Below are positions 1-10,037 of a DNA stretch of 64,000 nt, piece by piece. The position numbers and the translations under genes were made by a program. A model generated the notes under the pieces. That model ran no database searches. It worked only from the letters and a program-made list of their open reading frames with translations, and was not told where the DNA came from. Location of the stretch: the NCBI RefSeq assembly GCF_002906655.1, contig NZ_CP025794.1:1922001-1986000 (forward strand), read 5' to 3'. This DNA comes from Vibrio hyugaensis (GTDB lineage: Bacteria; Pseudomonadota; Gammaproteobacteria; Enterobacterales; Vibrionaceae). Position 1 is the first letter of the stretch. Every line of letters begins with the position of its first letter.

Positions 1-152
1 GCGATATCACGGCGTACAGCTTTCAGAGTATGAGTTTGCTGTAGCTGACCAGTTGCAGCTTGCATGCGCAAGTTGAACTGTTCGCGTAGCAAATTCAATA
101 GCTCAGCGTTAAGCTCTTCAACGCTTTTCTCGCGTAGATCTTGTGCTTTCAT
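1..152 (-). CDS. rpmC: 50S ribosomal protein L29 (partial, cut by window edge)
   Basis: The N-terminal 50 or so residues of L29 are present, beginning [19 protein letters not shown]; the C-terminus lies beyond the left edge. L29 sits by the peptide exit tunnel of the 50S subunit and contacts the signal recognition particle and trigger factor. The start ATG shares one base with the rplP stop (TGATG), which implies translational coupling. It follows rplP as in the S10 operon of all gamma-proteobacteria. This stretch is too short for a full gene call, but the family match is unambiguous. Confidence 0.93.
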   Translation of the reverse strand, partial: MKAQDLREKSVEELNAELLNLLREQFNLRMQAATGQLQQTHTLKAVRRDI

Positions 153-562
153 CACATCACCTGCTTAGTTACAAATGTAGTTTTGAATGGCAGTTTACGA
201 GCCGCTAGGCGGAACGCTTCACGCGCCAATTCTTCAGGTACACCACCCATTTCGTACATAACCTTACCAGGTTGGATTTGGGCTACCCAGTACTCAACGT
301 TACCTTTACCCTTACCTTGACGAACTTCAAGTGGTTTTTCTGTGATTGGTTTGTCTGGGAACACACGGATCCAGATTTTACCTTGACGCTTAACGTGACG
401 TGTCATTGCACGACGTGCCGCTTCGATTTGACGAGCAGTTAGACGACCACGGCCAACAGCTTTAAGACCGAATTCGCCGAAGCTTACATCAGTACCTTTA
501 GCTAGACCACGGTTACGACCTGTCTGAACCTTACGGAACTTAGTACGTTTAGGTTGTAGCAT
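152..562 (-). CDS. rplP: 50S ribosomal protein L16
   Basis: L16 binds 23S rRNA near the peptidyl-transferase centre and the A-site tRNA elbow, and is needed for late 50S assembly. The 136-residue length equals that of E. coli L16, and the N-terminus ([19 protein letters not shown]) is the family signature. It lies between rpsC (11 bp upstream) and rpmC (1 bp overlap) in the S10 operon and is co-transcribed from the promoter near 4951-4978. No oddities were seen. Confidence 0.98.
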
Positions 563-573
563 CTGTCGACTCC

Positions 574-1272
574 TTACTTACGGCCTTTACGCTGCTTCTT
601 AGGCTTATCGCCTTTAGGCTCTACAGCGTTAGCTGCTGGCATACCACCTAGAATCTCACCTTTGAAGATCCAAGTTTTAATGCCGATCACACCGTATTGA
701 GTGTGAGCCGAAGAAGTTGCGTAATCAATGTCTGCACGTAGAGTGTGTAGAGGCACACGACCTTCACGGTACCACTCAGAACGTGCGATTTCAGCGCCGC
801 CTAGACGACCGCTTACTTCCACTTTGATGCCTTTAGCACCTAGACGCATTGCGTTTTGTACCGCGCGCTTCATAGCACGACGGAACATAACACGACGCTC
901 TAGTTGAGACGCGATGCTATCGCCAACAAGTTGTGCATCAAGTTCAGGTTTACGTACTTCAGCGATGTTAATTTGCGCTGGTACACCTGCAATTTTTGCT
1001 ACAGCTGTGCGTAGTTTCTCAACGTCTTCACCTTTCTTACCGATTACAACGCCTGGACGAGCAGTGTGAATAGTCACACGGATGCTCTTAGCAGGACGCT
1101 CGATAACGATGCGTGAAAGAGATGCTTTTTGTAGTTCCTTAGTAAGGAACTGACGTACCTTGAAGTCGCCGTCTAGGTTGTCAGCGAAATCTTTGGTGTT
1201 AGCAAACCATGTAGCATTCCAAGGCTTAACGATGCCAAGACGAATACCATTAGGATGTACTTTTTGACCCAT
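574..1272 (-). CDS. rpsC: 30S ribosomal protein S3
   Basis: S3 lies at the mRNA entry tunnel of the 30S subunit and takes part in mRNA unwinding. The protein is 232 residues, one fewer than in E. coli. It shows the N-terminal [14 protein letters not shown], a KH RNA-binding motif ([13 protein letters not shown], about residues 76-88) and a lysine-rich C-terminal tail ([10 protein letters not shown]). It is the eighth gene of the S10 operon, 18 bp after rplV and 11 bp before rplP. Confidence 0.98.
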   Translation of the reverse strand: MGQKVHPNGIRLGIVKPWNATWFANTKDFADNLDGDFKVRQFLTKELQKASLSRIVIERPAKSIRVTIHTARPGVVIGKKGEDVEKLRTAVAKIAGVPAQINIAEVRKPELDAQLVGDSIASQLERRVMFRRAMKRAVQNAMRLGAKGIKVEVSGRLGGAEIARSEWYREGRVPLHTLRADIDYATSSAHTQYGVIGIKTWIFKGEILGGMPAANAVEPKGDKPKKQRKGRK

Positions 1273-1290
1273 TGCTTACTCTCCTAGTCT

Positions 1291-1623
1291 CTAGCGATCT
1301 GCTACAACAACAGTGATGTGGCTTGAACGCTTCAAGATACGATCCGCACGACCTTTAGCACGAGGCATAATACGCTTCATGGTTGGGCCTTCATCTACAA
1401 AGATTTTTGCGACATTCAGATCGTCAATATCTGCACCTTCGTTGTGCTCCGCGTTAGCGATAGCAGACTCTAGAACTTTCTTAACTAGAACAGCAGCTTT
1501 TTTGTTGCTGAAAGTTAGGATTTCTAGAGCTTGGTCAACAGATTTACCACGAATTAGATCCGCAACTAAGCGAGCTTTCTGAGGCGAAATGCGAGCAAAG
1601 TTATGTTTAGCAATAGCTTCCAT
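1291..1623 (-). CDS. rplV: 50S ribosomal protein L22
   Basis: L22 lines the nascent-peptide exit tunnel; its long beta hairpin forms the constriction together with L4. I take the second of two adjacent ATGs as start ([19 protein letters not shown]), which gives 110 residues, the E. coli length. The first ATG, three bases upstream, would add one Met. It sits between rpsS and rpsC in the S10 operon with short gaps of 10-18 bp. Confidence 0.96.
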
Positions 1624-1633
1624 CATTTACTCC

Positions 1634-1924
<291 letters not shown>

Positions 1925-1933
1925 TTATATAGA

Positions 1934-2758
1934 TTACTTGTTACGACGACGTACGATGTACTTGTCAGTGCGTTTGTTCTTACGAGTCTTGAAGCCTTTA
2001 GTTGGCATACCCCAAGGAGATACTGGATGACGGCCACCAGAAGTACGACCTTCACCACCACCGTGTGGGTGATCAACCGGGTTCATTACTACACCACGTA
2101 CGGTTGGACGTACGCCGCGCCAGCGTGAAGCACCAGCTTTACCAAGTTCACGTAGCATGTGCTCAGAGTTACCAACTTCACCGATTGTTGCACGGCCTTC
2201 AGAAAGAACTTTGCGCATTTCGCCAGAACGTAGACGGATAGTTACGTACGCACCGTCGCGAGCAACGATTTGAGCGTAAGCACCAGCCGAACGAGCTAGC
2301 TGACCACCTTTACCAGGTTTTAGTTCAACGTTGTGTACAGTTGAACCTACTGGGATGTTACGCATTGGAAGAGTGTTACCAGCTTTAATCGGTGCATCAA
2401 CACCAGATTGGATAACATCACCCGCGTTAACACCTTTAGGTGCTAGGATGTAGCGACGCTCACCGTCTTTGTAAAGAACTAGAGCAATGTTTGCGCTACG
2501 GTTTGGATCGTATTCTAGACGCTCAACTTTCGCTGGGATGCCATCTTTAGTACGTTTGAAGTCAACTACACGGTAGTGGTGCTTGTGACCACCGCCGATG
2601 TGACGTACTGTGATACGACCGTTGTTGTTACGACCACCGTTCTTAGAGTTTTTCTCTAGAAGAGGTGCGTATGGCTTGCCCTTGTGTAGGTCAGCGTTAA
2701 CAACTTTAACAACGTGACGACGACCAGGGGAAGTCGGCTTACATTTAACAATAGCCAT
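1934..2758 (-). CDS. rplB: 50S ribosomal protein L2
   Basis: L2 is one of the largest 23S rRNA-binding proteins and is needed for subunit association and peptidyl transfer. It has 274 residues, one more than in E. coli. It starts [19 protein letters not shown] and carries the highly conserved HPHGGGEGR loop near residue 230, which holds the His studied for peptidyl-transferase activity. It is the fifth gene of the S10 operon. Confidence 0.98.
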   Translation of the reverse strand: MAIVKCKPTSPGRRHVVKVVNADLHKGKPYAPLLEKNSKNGGRNNNGRITVRHIGGGHKHHYRVVDFKRTKDGIPAKVERLEYDPNRSANIALVLYKDGERRYILAPKGVNAGDVIQSGVDAPIKAGNTLPMRNIPVGSTVHNVELKPGKGGQLARSAGAYAQIVARDGAYVTIRLRSGEMRKVLSEGRATIGEVGNSEHMLRELGKAGASRWRGVRPTVRGVVMNPVDHPHGGGEGRTSGGRHPVSPWGMPTKGFKTRKNKRTDKYIVRRRNK

Positions 2759-2773
2759 TCTTAACTACTCCTG

Positions 2774-3076
2774 TTATTCCGCGCCGCCAACAAAGTCAAG
2801 ATCTTGACCTTCTTTCAAAGTAACGTACGCTTTCTTAACGTCGCTGCGGCGACCTTGGCGTAGACCTTGACGTTTGGTCTTACCCTTAGTGATAAGAGTA
2901 TTTACAGACTTAACTTCAACTTCAAAAAGCTTTTCTACAGCTGCTTTGATCTCTTTTTTAGTTGCATCTTTAGCTACTTTGAAAACGATAGTGTTCGCTT
3001 TCTCAGCTGCCATAGTTGCTTTTTCAGAGATGTGCGGAGCACGTAGAACTTTTAGGATACGCTCTTCAGTGATCAT
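2774..3076 (-). CDS. rplW: 50S ribosomal protein L23
   Basis: L23 lies at the exit of the peptide tunnel and is the docking site for trigger factor and SRP. The protein is 100 residues, the E. coli length, starting [20 protein letters not shown], with the conserved basic loop ([15 protein letters not shown]) in its centre. Its ATG overlaps the rplD stop codon by four bases (ATGA), so the two are translationally coupled. Confidence 0.97.
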
Positions 3077-3675
3077 GCTAGCATCTCCTCAACTTGTTTA
3101 ACTGCGTCAGCAGTCATTACAACTTTGTCGAACGCGATTAGTGAAACTGGATCGATACCAGCAACATCACGTGCGTCAACTTTGTATAGGTTACGAGCCG
3201 CTAGGAATAGATTCTCATCTACTTCGCTAGTCACGATTAGAGCGTCAGTTAGCTCAAGCTCTTTAAGCTTAGCAACTAGCTCTTTAGTCTTTGGCGCTTC
3301 AACTGAGAAGTTATCAACAACGATTAGACGCTCTTGACGAACTAGCTCAGAAAGAATGCTCTTCATAGCACCGCGGTACATTTTTTTGTTTACTTTTTGG
3401 CTGTGATCTTGTGGTTTCGCAGCAAAAGTAACACCACCTGTACGCCAGATTGGGCTACGGATTGTACCAGCACGCGCACGGCCAGTACCTTTTTGACGCC
3501 ATGGCTTAGCGCCACCGCCAGAAACTTCTGAACGTGTTTTTTGAGCACGAGTACCTTGACGAGCACCTGCTGCAAACGCAACAACTACTTGGTGTACAAG
3601 AGCTTCGTTAAACTCACGTCCGAAAGTAGTTTCGGAAACAGTTAGTGCATCAGCACCTTTAACCATTAGTTCCAT
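3073..3675 (-). CDS. rplD: 50S ribosomal protein L4, operon autoregulator
   Basis: L4 binds 23S rRNA, and its extended loop reaches the exit tunnel. In E. coli and related gamma-proteobacteria free L4 also binds the S10 leader mRNA to stop transcription and translation of this operon. The protein has 200 residues (E. coli 201). The central basic loop with [14 protein letters not shown] is intact near residues 57-70. The stop codon overlaps the rplW start. A structured leader upstream of rpsJ (4649-4944) is the likely target. Confidence 0.97.
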   Translation of the reverse strand: MELMVKGADALTVSETTFGREFNEALVHQVVVAFAAGARQGTRAQKTRSEVSGGGAKPWRQKGTGRARAGTIRSPIWRTGGVTFAAKPQDHSQKVNKKMYRGAMKSILSELVRQERLIVVDNFSVEAPKTKELVAKLKELELTDALIVTSEVDENLFLAARNLYKVDARDVAGIDPVSLIAFDKVVMTADAVKQVEEMLA

Positions 3676-3692
3676 TACTTACTCCTGAGACG

Positions 3693-4322
3693 TTATGCTT
3701 TAACAGCTGGTTTAACGATCACGTTGCCACCTGTTGAGCCTGGTACTGCACCTTTAATAAGAAGCAGATTGCGCTCAGCGTCAACACGTACGATCTCTAG
3801 GTTTTGAGTCGTTACACGCTCAGCACCCATGTGACCTGCCATTTTCTTGCCTTTAAATACGCGACCTGGAGTTTGACATTGGCCAATTGAACCCGGTGCA
3901 CGGTGAGACAATGAGTTACCGTGAGTCATATCTTGAGTACGGAAGTTCCAACGCTTAACAGCGCCTTGGAAGCCCTTACCTTTAGATGTACCAGTAACGT
4001 CTACTTTCTTAGTTTCGTTGAATAGTTCAACTGTTAGCTCAGCGCCAACTGCGAACTCTTCACCGTTTTCCAAACGGAATTCCCAAAGACCGCGACCAGC
4101 TTCAACGCCAGCTTTAGCAAAGTGACCTGCTTCAGCTTTGTTTACACGGTTAGCTTTCTTAGAACCAGCAGTTACCTGAATTGCTGCGTAGCCGTCTGTC
4201 TCAAGAGTTTTAACTTGAGAAACACGGTTTGCTTCAACTTCAACAACTGTTACTGGGATAGAAACGCCGTCTTCAGTAAATACGCGGGTCATGCCCACTT
4301 TACGACCGATTAGACCAATCAT
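3693..4322 (-). CDS. rplC: 50S ribosomal protein L3
   Basis: L3 is an early 50S assembly protein that reaches the peptidyl-transferase centre. It has 209 residues, as in E. coli, and begins [15 protein letters not shown]. The loop that carries the PrmB glutamine methylation site is present as [13 protein letters not shown]. coli has Asn in the place of the Cys. It lies between rpsJ (14 bp) and rplD (17 bp). Confidence 0.98.
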   Translation of the reverse strand: MIGLIGRKVGMTRVFTEDGVSIPVTVVEVEANRVSQVKTLETDGYAAIQVTAGSKKANRVNKAEAGHFAKAGVEAGRGLWEFRLENGEEFAVGAELTVELFNETKKVDVTGTSKGKGFQGAVKRWNFRTQDMTHGNSLSHRAPGSIGQCQTPGRVFKGKKMAGHMGAERVTTQNLEIVRVDAERNLLLIKGAVPGSTGGNVIVKPAVKA

Positions 4323-4336
4323 TCTTCTAATCTCCC

Positions 4337-4945
<609 letters not shown>

Positions 4946-4950
4946 GACGC

Positions 4951-4978
4951 ATTATACAGATCACACTTTAGGATGCAA
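4951..4978 (-). promoter_or_regulatory. S10 operon sigma70 promoter
   Basis: On the minus strand TTGCAT (-35, 4973-4978) is followed after 16 bp by a perfect TATAAT (-10, 4951-4956). Transcription should begin near 4944. It stands alone upstream of the S10 leader, with the rpmE terminator behind it at 5052-5077. Confidence 0.75.
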
Positions 4979-5051
4979 GACCTGAGTGAAAAATAATCGA
5001 ACAAAATTTAACCGCTCGATTTATCCTTCAGCTTTTGCTTTCGCCATAAAC

Positions 5052-5077
5052 AAAAAGGACGCCGTAGCGTCCTTTTT
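5052..5077 (-). terminator. Terminator after rpmE
   Basis: AAAGGACGC and GCGTCCTTT form a 9-bp stem around a four-base loop, with A-run and T-run on either side, so it can work in both directions. It lies about 30 bp beyond the rpmE stop and isolates rpmE from the S10 promoter. Confidence 0.85.
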
Positions 5078-5105
5078 TAAACAGGAATGATAATAGCGCT
5101 GGCTA

Positions 5106-5324
5106 TTACTTCTTGCTTGATAGTGCACCGAAACGCTTGTTGAAGCGATCAACACGGCCGCCTGTATCAACGATACGTTGCTTACCAGTGTAGAATGGGT
5201 GACACTTGTCACATACGTCTAGGTGGATAGATTCCTTCGCTAGAGTAGATTTGAACTCAAAAGAGTTGCCGCAAGAACAAGTAGCAGTTACTGCTTTGTA
5301 TTCTGGGTGGATACCAGCTTTCAT
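5106..5324 (-). CDS. rpmE: 50S ribosomal protein L31, zinc-binding type
   Basis: L31 forms part of bridge B1b between ribosomal subunits. This is the zinc-binding (C+) form: Cys16, Cys18, Cys38 and Cys41 (motifs CSC and CDKC) make the metal site; the zinc-free paralogue that is expressed under zinc shortage is not in this window. Length is 72 residues, close to the 70 of E. coli, with the conserved [11 protein letters not shown] near the C-terminus. It is transcribed alone, divergent from priA, and ends at the stem-loop at 5052-5077. Confidence 0.97.
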   Translation of the reverse strand: MKAGIHPEYKAVTATCSCGNSFEFKSTLAKESIHLDVCDKCHPFYTGKQRIVDTGGRVDRFNKRFGALSSKK

Positions 5325-5408
5325 GGGATAACCTCAATAGTAGGCCGTGTCGCTATACGAGTCTAAGCCGCACACCACACGTAATTAATAATGGAAATGA
5401 GTACCGCA

Positions 5409-5423
5409 TCGGCCAATTGCCGA
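5409..5423 (-). promoter_or_regulatory. Small hairpin in the rpmE upstream region
   Basis: TCGGC and GCCGA form a 5-bp inverted repeat around CAATT, just downstream (on the minus strand) of a plausible -10, TATACT, near 5443-5448. It would lie in the 5' leader of rpmE. Autoregulation of rpmE through its mRNA leader is known in E. coli, but I cannot show that this stem is the equivalent element. Confidence 0.3.
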
Positions 5424-5620
5424 AGCCATATCTCAAGGCGCAGTATAGTAATGAATCACTTTGCTGGGATCAACACATTTGGCAACTTTTTCGCCACTTT
5501 TTTCACCAGTACGTATGTACTGAAGGCTTTCTGCCGCCTTATTTGAGGTTTACTCGAATTTCGCCGAGGGTTTTAATAGACTATACCCTCTTCTTCCCTC
5601 TTTTATATAGTTAAGATTCT

Positions 5621-7822
5621 ATGCGCCCATCCATCGCTAGAGTGGCACTGCCGGTCCCACTCGACAAACAGTTCGATTACGTCATTCCTGGGCATCTCTT
5701 TCCGCTCATTGGGGGAAGAGTATCTGTTCCTTTTGGCCGCCAGACCCTTGTTGGTGTAGTCACAGCGATGGTGAACCATTCTGACTTTCCTAAAGAGCAA
5801 CTTAAGCCAATCAAAGCCGTATTAGATGCTCAACCTCTATGGCCAGAGAATTTATATTCCTTGCTCACGTGGTGCAGTTACTTTTATCAATACCCTCTCG
5901 GCGATACCTTGCACAATGCAATGCCGGCAGCGCTACGTAAAGGGAAACCGGCGGACTTCGCAACGCTGCAAGAATGGCAGATCACCGAATCAGGTAAAGA
6001 TAAATTAATGCAAGGCTTGGGAAGAGCTGTTAAACAGCAGCGCGCATTGCAGATGTTGGTTGATGGCGCAGTTCCGCATCAAGAGTTCATCGACCAAGAA
6101 ATTCCCTCAACAGTGCTAAAGACTTTGGAAGAAAAAGGCTGGGTTGAGCGCATAGAGAAAAAGCCAACTATCACAAAATGGGGTAATCACGTTGAGCGCG
6201 ATGTTGAAAAGCCCAAGGTTAATCATGAGCAGGCGCTTGCGATTGCCAGTGTGAATAGCCAAACCGGGTTTGCTTGCTATTTATTAGAAGGGGTAACGGG
6301 ATCTGGTAAGACTGAAGTTTACCTCAACCTGATCAAACCTGTACTCGAGAAAGGCAAACAGGCACTCGTTCTCGTACCTGAGATTGGTCTAACACCACAA
6401 ACCATTAACCGCTTTAAACACCGTTTTAATGTTCCTGTTGATGTGATTCATTCTGGATTGAATGATACCGAGCGGCTCAATGCGTGGCTTTCTGGAAGAG
6501 ACAAAGCCGCCGGCATCATTATTGGAACCCGCTCGGCCCTGCTCACACCTTTTGCCGATCTCGGTATTATTATTGTCGATGAAGAGCACGATGCATCTTA
6601 CAAGCAACAAGACAGTCTGCGTTACCACGCTCGTGATGTCGCCGTGATGCGCGCCCATAAAGAGCAAGTACCTATTGTGCTTGGTTCTGCAACCCCTGCT
6701 TTGGAAACGCTGCACAACGCACTTACGGGGAAATATCATCATCTGACCCTGACACAACGCGCTGGTTCAGCGGTTCCGACCACGAATAAAGTCCTCGATG
6801 TCAAAGGGCTGTATTTGGACAGCGGCTTATCGGCTCCTCTAATTGCTGAAATGCGCAAGCACCTAAAAGCAGGCAACCAAGTGATGTTGTTCTTGAACCG
6901 TCGTGGTTTCTCGCCTGCACTCATGTGTCATGAGTGTGGTTGGATTGCGGAATGTAAACGTTGCGATGCGTACTATACCTTCCATCAATACAGTAACGAG
7001 ATTCGCTGCCATCATTGCGGCTCACAACAACCTGTAATTCATCAATGTCAGGGCTGTGGTTCGACCCAGCTTGTGACAGTTGGCGTGGGAACCGAACAAC
7101 TTGAGTTGCAACTGGCCGAGCTTTTCCCTGAATACAAAGCCATTCGCATTGATAGAGACAGCACGCGCCGCAAAGGCAGTTTAGAAGACGCGCTTGAATC
7201 AATTCGTAAAGGCGAATACCAAATTCTGATTGGAACACAGATGTTGGCGAAAGGTCACCACTTCCCTAACGTCACCCTTGTTGCACTATTAGATGTCGAT
7301 GGCTCTCTTTATAGTAGTGATTTCCGTGCTTCTGAAAGACTGGCTCAGCTATTTATTCAGGTTGCAGGCCGAGCAGGCCGAGCTAGCAAGCCTGGTGAAG
7401 TGATACTTCAAACTCACCACCCCGAGCACAGCTTGTTGCAAGCCCTTTTACATAAAGACTATCGACACTTTGCCATGACGGCATTGGAAGAACGCAAGTT
7501 AGCTCAACTACCACCATATAGCTTTTTAACGCTGTTTAAAGCCGAAGCGAACCAAAGTGAAATTGTCGAGGACTTCCTTCGTCAGGTGCGTTTTACTCTT
7601 GAATCACATCCGCTATTCGATGATTCCTGCATGGTGCTGGGGCCAACGCCTTCACCACTTGCTAAACGTGCAGGTAAGTATCGCTGGCAGTTACTTTTGC
7701 AAACTCAGCATCGCTCATTGATGCAAAAGTTATTAACCAGTGCCAAACCTGCTATTGAGTTGTTGCCAAATGCCAAGAAAGTTCGCTGGAATTTAGACAT
7801 AGAGCCACAAGATCTCAGCTAG
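5621..7822 (+). CDS. priA: Primosomal protein N' (replication restart helicase PriA)
   Basis: PriA recognises abandoned replication forks and reloads DnaB through PriB and DnaT. The 733-residue protein has the N-terminal 3' DNA-binding region, a Walker A motif GVTGSGKTE (about residues 224-232), a DEEH box (IIVDEEHDASYKQQ), and the zinc-binding module whose paired cysteines (CHECGW, CKRC, CHHCG, CQGCGS) lie at about residues 435-480. Later helicase motifs include GTQMLAKGHHFPNV and QVAGRAGRA. It is monocistronic and divergent from rpmE. The ATG start gives the normal N-terminus MRPSIARVALPVPL. Confidence 0.97.
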   Translation: MRPSIARVALPVPLDKQFDYVIPGHLFPLIGGRVSVPFGRQTLVGVVTAMVNHSDFPKEQLKPIKAVLDAQPLWPENLYSLLTWCSYFYQYPLGDTLHNAMPAALRKGKPADFATLQEWQITESGKDKLMQGLGRAVKQQRALQMLVDGAVPHQEFIDQEIPSTVLKTLEEKGWVERIEKKPTITKWGNHVERDVEKPKVNHEQALAIASVNSQTGFACYLLEGVTGSGKTEVYLNLIKPVLEKGKQALVLVPEIGLTPQTINRFKHRFNVPVDVIHSGLNDTERLNAWLSGRDKAAGIIIGTRSALLTPFADLGIIIVDEEHDASYKQQDSLRYHARDVAVMRAHKEQVPIVLGSATPALETLHNALTGKYHHLTLTQRAGSAVPTTNKVLDVKGLYLDSGLSAPLIAEMRKHLKAGNQVMLFLNRRGFSPALMCHECGWIAECKRCDAYYTFHQYSNEIRCHHCGSQQPVIHQCQGCGSTQLVTVGVGTEQLELQLAELFPEYKAIRIDRDSTRRKGSLEDALESIRKGEYQILIGTQMLAKGHHFPNVTLVALLDVDGSLYSSDFRASERLAQLFIQVAGRAGRASKPGEVILQTHHPEHSLLQALLHKDYRHFAMTALEERKLAQLPPYSFLTLFKAEANQSEIVEDFLRQVRFTLESHPLFDDSCMVLGPTPSPLAKRAGKYRWQLLLQTQHRSLMQKLLTSAKPAIELLPNAKKVRWNLDIEPQDLS

Positions 7823-7834
7823 CAAACGTTTAAC
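7822..7834. promoter_or_regulatory. LacI-family operator-like 13-mer (priA-cytR gap)
   Basis: GCAAACGTTTAAC begins at the priA stop codon and lies 195 bp before cytR. The same 13 bases recur at 14563-14575 before glpX. The palindromic core AAACGTTT resembles PurR and other LacI-family boxes. The binding protein is not known; CytR or PurR are the natural candidates. Confidence 0.4.
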
Positions 7835-7856
7835 CATGTAATGAATTGCCTTTTAA

Positions 7857-7872
7857 TGTGAGTAAAATCACA
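7857..7872. promoter_or_regulatory. Candidate CRP site upstream of cytR
   Basis: TGTGA and TCACA are separated by exactly six bases (GTAAAA), which matches the CRP consensus half sites perfectly. It lies 157 bp before the cytR start. In E. coli, cytR transcription is cAMP-CRP dependent and CytR acts together with CRP, so the placement fits the known biology. Confidence 0.65.
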
Positions 7873-8028
7873 ATAGGATTGCAATTTTTGTTAAACAGAC
7901 CGTAACTTTACCTTTAGAAATGAATAGACTATTCAAATTAGTAAAGTCTAAAGTGGATCAGTCACATAGGCTTCAATTAGAACAATGACAAACGTCACCT
8001 TGGCGAATATTTTAAGAGGGTAAAAACT

Positions 8029-9036
8029 ATGGCGACAATGAAGGATGTTGCCCAGCTTGCAGGGGTATCTACTGCGACAGTATCACGAGCATTAATGAAT
8101 CCAGAAAAAGTCTCTTCTTCAACAAGAAAGAGAGTGGAAGATGCCGTACTAGAAGCTGGTTATTCACCAAATTCATTAGCTCGTAACTTACGAAGAAATG
8201 AATCAAAAACCATTGTCACTATCGTTCCGGATATTTGCGATCCGTACTTCTCAGAGATCATTCGCGGTATCGAAGATGCAGCGATGGAGCATGGCTATCT
8301 GGTTCTGCTTGGCGATAGCGGTCAACAAAAGAAACGCGAGAGCTCATTTGTAAACTTGGTCTTCACCAAACAAGCCGACGGTATGTTGCTGTTGGGTACA
8401 GACTTACCCTTTGACGTCAGCAAGCCTGAGCAAAAGAACCTACCACCTATGGTGATGGCCTGTGAATTTGCCCCTGAGCTGGAGTTACCAACTGTTCATA
8501 TCGATAACCTGACTTCAGCGTTTGAAGCGGTGAACTACCTAACGCAACTTGGTCATAAACGCATCGCGCAAATCTCTGGCCCGGACACTGCGGTACTTTG
8601 CCAATTCCGTCAGCAAGGTTATCAACAAGCGTTGCGTCGCGCGGGCATCAATAAAGAACCACAATACAGTGTGATTGCAGATTTCTCCTTTGAAGGTGGA
8701 GTACAAGCCGTTCGTAAACTGCTTGAATTACCAGAGCCTCCAACGGCACTCTTCTGTCACTGTGACACCATGGCGATTGGAGCCATTCAAGAAGCAAAGC
8801 GTCTTGGTCTTCGTATTCCTCAAGATTTGTCTATTGTCGGCTTTGATGACATTCAGTTCGCGCAATACTGCGATCCACCACTGACCACCATTTCTCAACC
8901 TCGTTACGAGATTGGTCGCCAAGCTATGCTGATGATGCTAGAGCTACTTAAAGGCCATGATGTACATGCTGGATCTCGACTGCTCGATACTAAGCTTGTC
9001 GTTCGTGGTAGTGCTGCGCCTCCACCATTACGATAA
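8029..9036 (+). CDS. cytR: LacI-family transcriptional repressor CytR
   Basis: CytR represses nucleoside uptake and catabolism genes in cooperation with CRP, and cytidine relieves it; in Vibrio it also affects competence and biofilm. The 335-residue protein has the LacI-type helix-turn-helix at about residues 4-25 (MKDVAQLAGVSTATVSRAL) followed by a periplasmic-binding-like effector domain, close to the 341 residues in E. coli. The position just before ftsN is the same as in E. coli. A CRP site lies upstream and a strong terminator follows the stop. Confidence 0.93.
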   Translation: MATMKDVAQLAGVSTATVSRALMNPEKVSSSTRKRVEDAVLEAGYSPNSLARNLRRNESKTIVTIVPDICDPYFSEIIRGIEDAAMEHGYLVLLGDSGQQKKRESSFVNLVFTKQADGMLLLGTDLPFDVSKPEQKNLPPMVMACEFAPELELPTVHIDNLTSAFEAVNYLTQLGHKRIAQISGPDTAVLCQFRQQGYQQALRRAGINKEPQYSVIADFSFEGGVQAVRKLLELPEPPTALFCHCDTMAIGAIQEAKRLGLRIPQDLSIVGFDDIQFAQYCDPPLTTISQPRYEIGRQAMLMMLELLKGHDVHAGSRLLDTKLVVRGSAAPPPLR

Positions 9037-9053
9037 GCAACGCAAGACTCCCC

Positions 9054-9079
9054 AAGCGACGCATTTAGCGTCGCTTTTT
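9054..9079 (+). terminator. Terminator after cytR
   Basis: AGCGACGC and GCGTCGCT pair across a five-base loop (ATTTA) and are followed by TTTTT. It lies 18 bp beyond the cytR stop and separates it from ftsN. Confidence 0.88.
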
Positions 9080-9187
9080 ATTACCCACTTTCCTGCACGT
9101 AACTAACAAGATTACACGAATAGGGTGTTTTATCTTTTCAATCTGGATTAACATATTTGCCAGAATCCTTGATGACCTGAAGTAACC

Positions 9188-9739
9188 GTGGCAAATAGAG
9201 ATTATGTAAGACGCGGACGCGGCGCTCCGAAAAAGTCTGCAAAAAAACAACCTTCAAGAAAAAAACCTTGGCGTAGTGGTCTACTGGCAATTTTGCTCGT
9301 GGGCGGTTTTGGCTATGGGCTGTATTTATTAAGCTCAGATCCTGAGCCGGAAAAAACGGTGGTTGTTGAAACACCAACAACAAATACCACCAGCAAGCCA
9401 AAGCCGAAGAAAGACATTCCACCGCCACCGAAAGAGAAGTGGGAATACGTCGATACGCTTCCGAAACGTGAAGTCGAAGTCATCGCCAAAGAAATTCAGG
9501 TATCCAAAGTTCCTTACGTGATGCAATGCGGTGCTTATAAGAACCAAAGCCAAGCAGAAGAGCGTAAGTTAGCGATCGCCTTCCAAGGTATGACAAGCCG
9601 AGTAACCAAAAAAGACGGTAGCTCTTGGTACCGTGTTGTACTTGGCCCATACAAGTTCAAACGTGAAGCAGAGAAAGATCGCCACAAATTGCAACGCGCG
9701 AAAATCGAGCCTTGTGCGATTTGGAAGGAGAATCTTTAA
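9188..9739 (+). CDS. ftsN: Cell division protein FtsN
   Basis: FtsN is the late divisome protein that triggers septal peptidoglycan synthesis by FtsWI. The start is GTG, giving M-ANRDYVRRGRGAPKK, very like the cytoplasmic start of E. coli FtsN. A basic stretch is followed by one membrane segment at about residues 30-48, a Pro/Lys-rich periplasmic linker and a C-terminal SPOR domain (about 105-180) that binds denuded glycan. Cys114 and Cys176 match the disulfide pair of the E. coli SPOR domain. At 183 residues it is far shorter than E. coli FtsN (319): most of the linker is missing. Confidence 0.92.
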   Translation: MANRDYVRRGRGAPKKSAKKQPSRKKPWRSGLLAILLVGGFGYGLYLLSSDPEPEKTVVVETPTTNTTSKPKPKKDIPPPPKEKWEYVDTLPKREVEVIAKEIQVSKVPYVMQCGAYKNQSQAEERKLAIAFQGMTSRVTKKDGSSWYRVVLGPYKFKREAEKDRHKLQRAKIEPCAIWKENL

Positions 9740-9762
9740 TTCTTGCAGGCCTTAAAAATACG

Positions 9763-9793
9763 AAGACCAACCGAGCGATCGGTTGGTCTTTTC
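9763..9793 (+). terminator. Terminator after ftsN
   Basis: A perfect 12-bp stem (AAGACCAACCGA with its complement) closed by a GCGA tetraloop is followed by a T-rich tail. It lies 24 bp past the ftsN stop. Confidence 0.92.
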
Positions 9794-9968
9794 TTTAGAG
9801 AAGATGGCTTGAAATCGAGATTCCCCACCCGTTCAATCTTCACTCTAGGAAACGACGCGGATAATTCATCATCATTTATGCAACCCAACTCCTCTCATCC
9901 AACACCGCTGTTATCATCCTCGTTCAAAAACACAAAACATCCTGTATCTCATCGAAAAACAACTTCCC

Positions 9969-9997
9969 CTTGAATCCCCAATTCATTTGCCCCATAT
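9969..9997 (+). promoter_or_regulatory. Sigma32 heat-shock promoter of hslVU
   Basis: CTTGAA (9969-9974) and CCCCATAT (9990-9997) are separated by 15 bases, an almost exact match to the sigma32 (RpoH) consensus CTTGAAA / CCCCATNT. It lies about 40 bp before the hslV start. E. coli hslVU is a known RpoH operon. Confidence 0.85.
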
Positions 9998-10037
9998 ACT
10001 TAATTAAATCCAAAGAGAAATAATTAAGAGGTCGACT

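Noticed and set aside
9743..9973. 76-residue plus-strand frame between ftsN and hslV
   Set aside because: It runs through the ftsN terminator and up to the hslVU sigma32 promoter, starts at a poor codon context and has no recognisable product.
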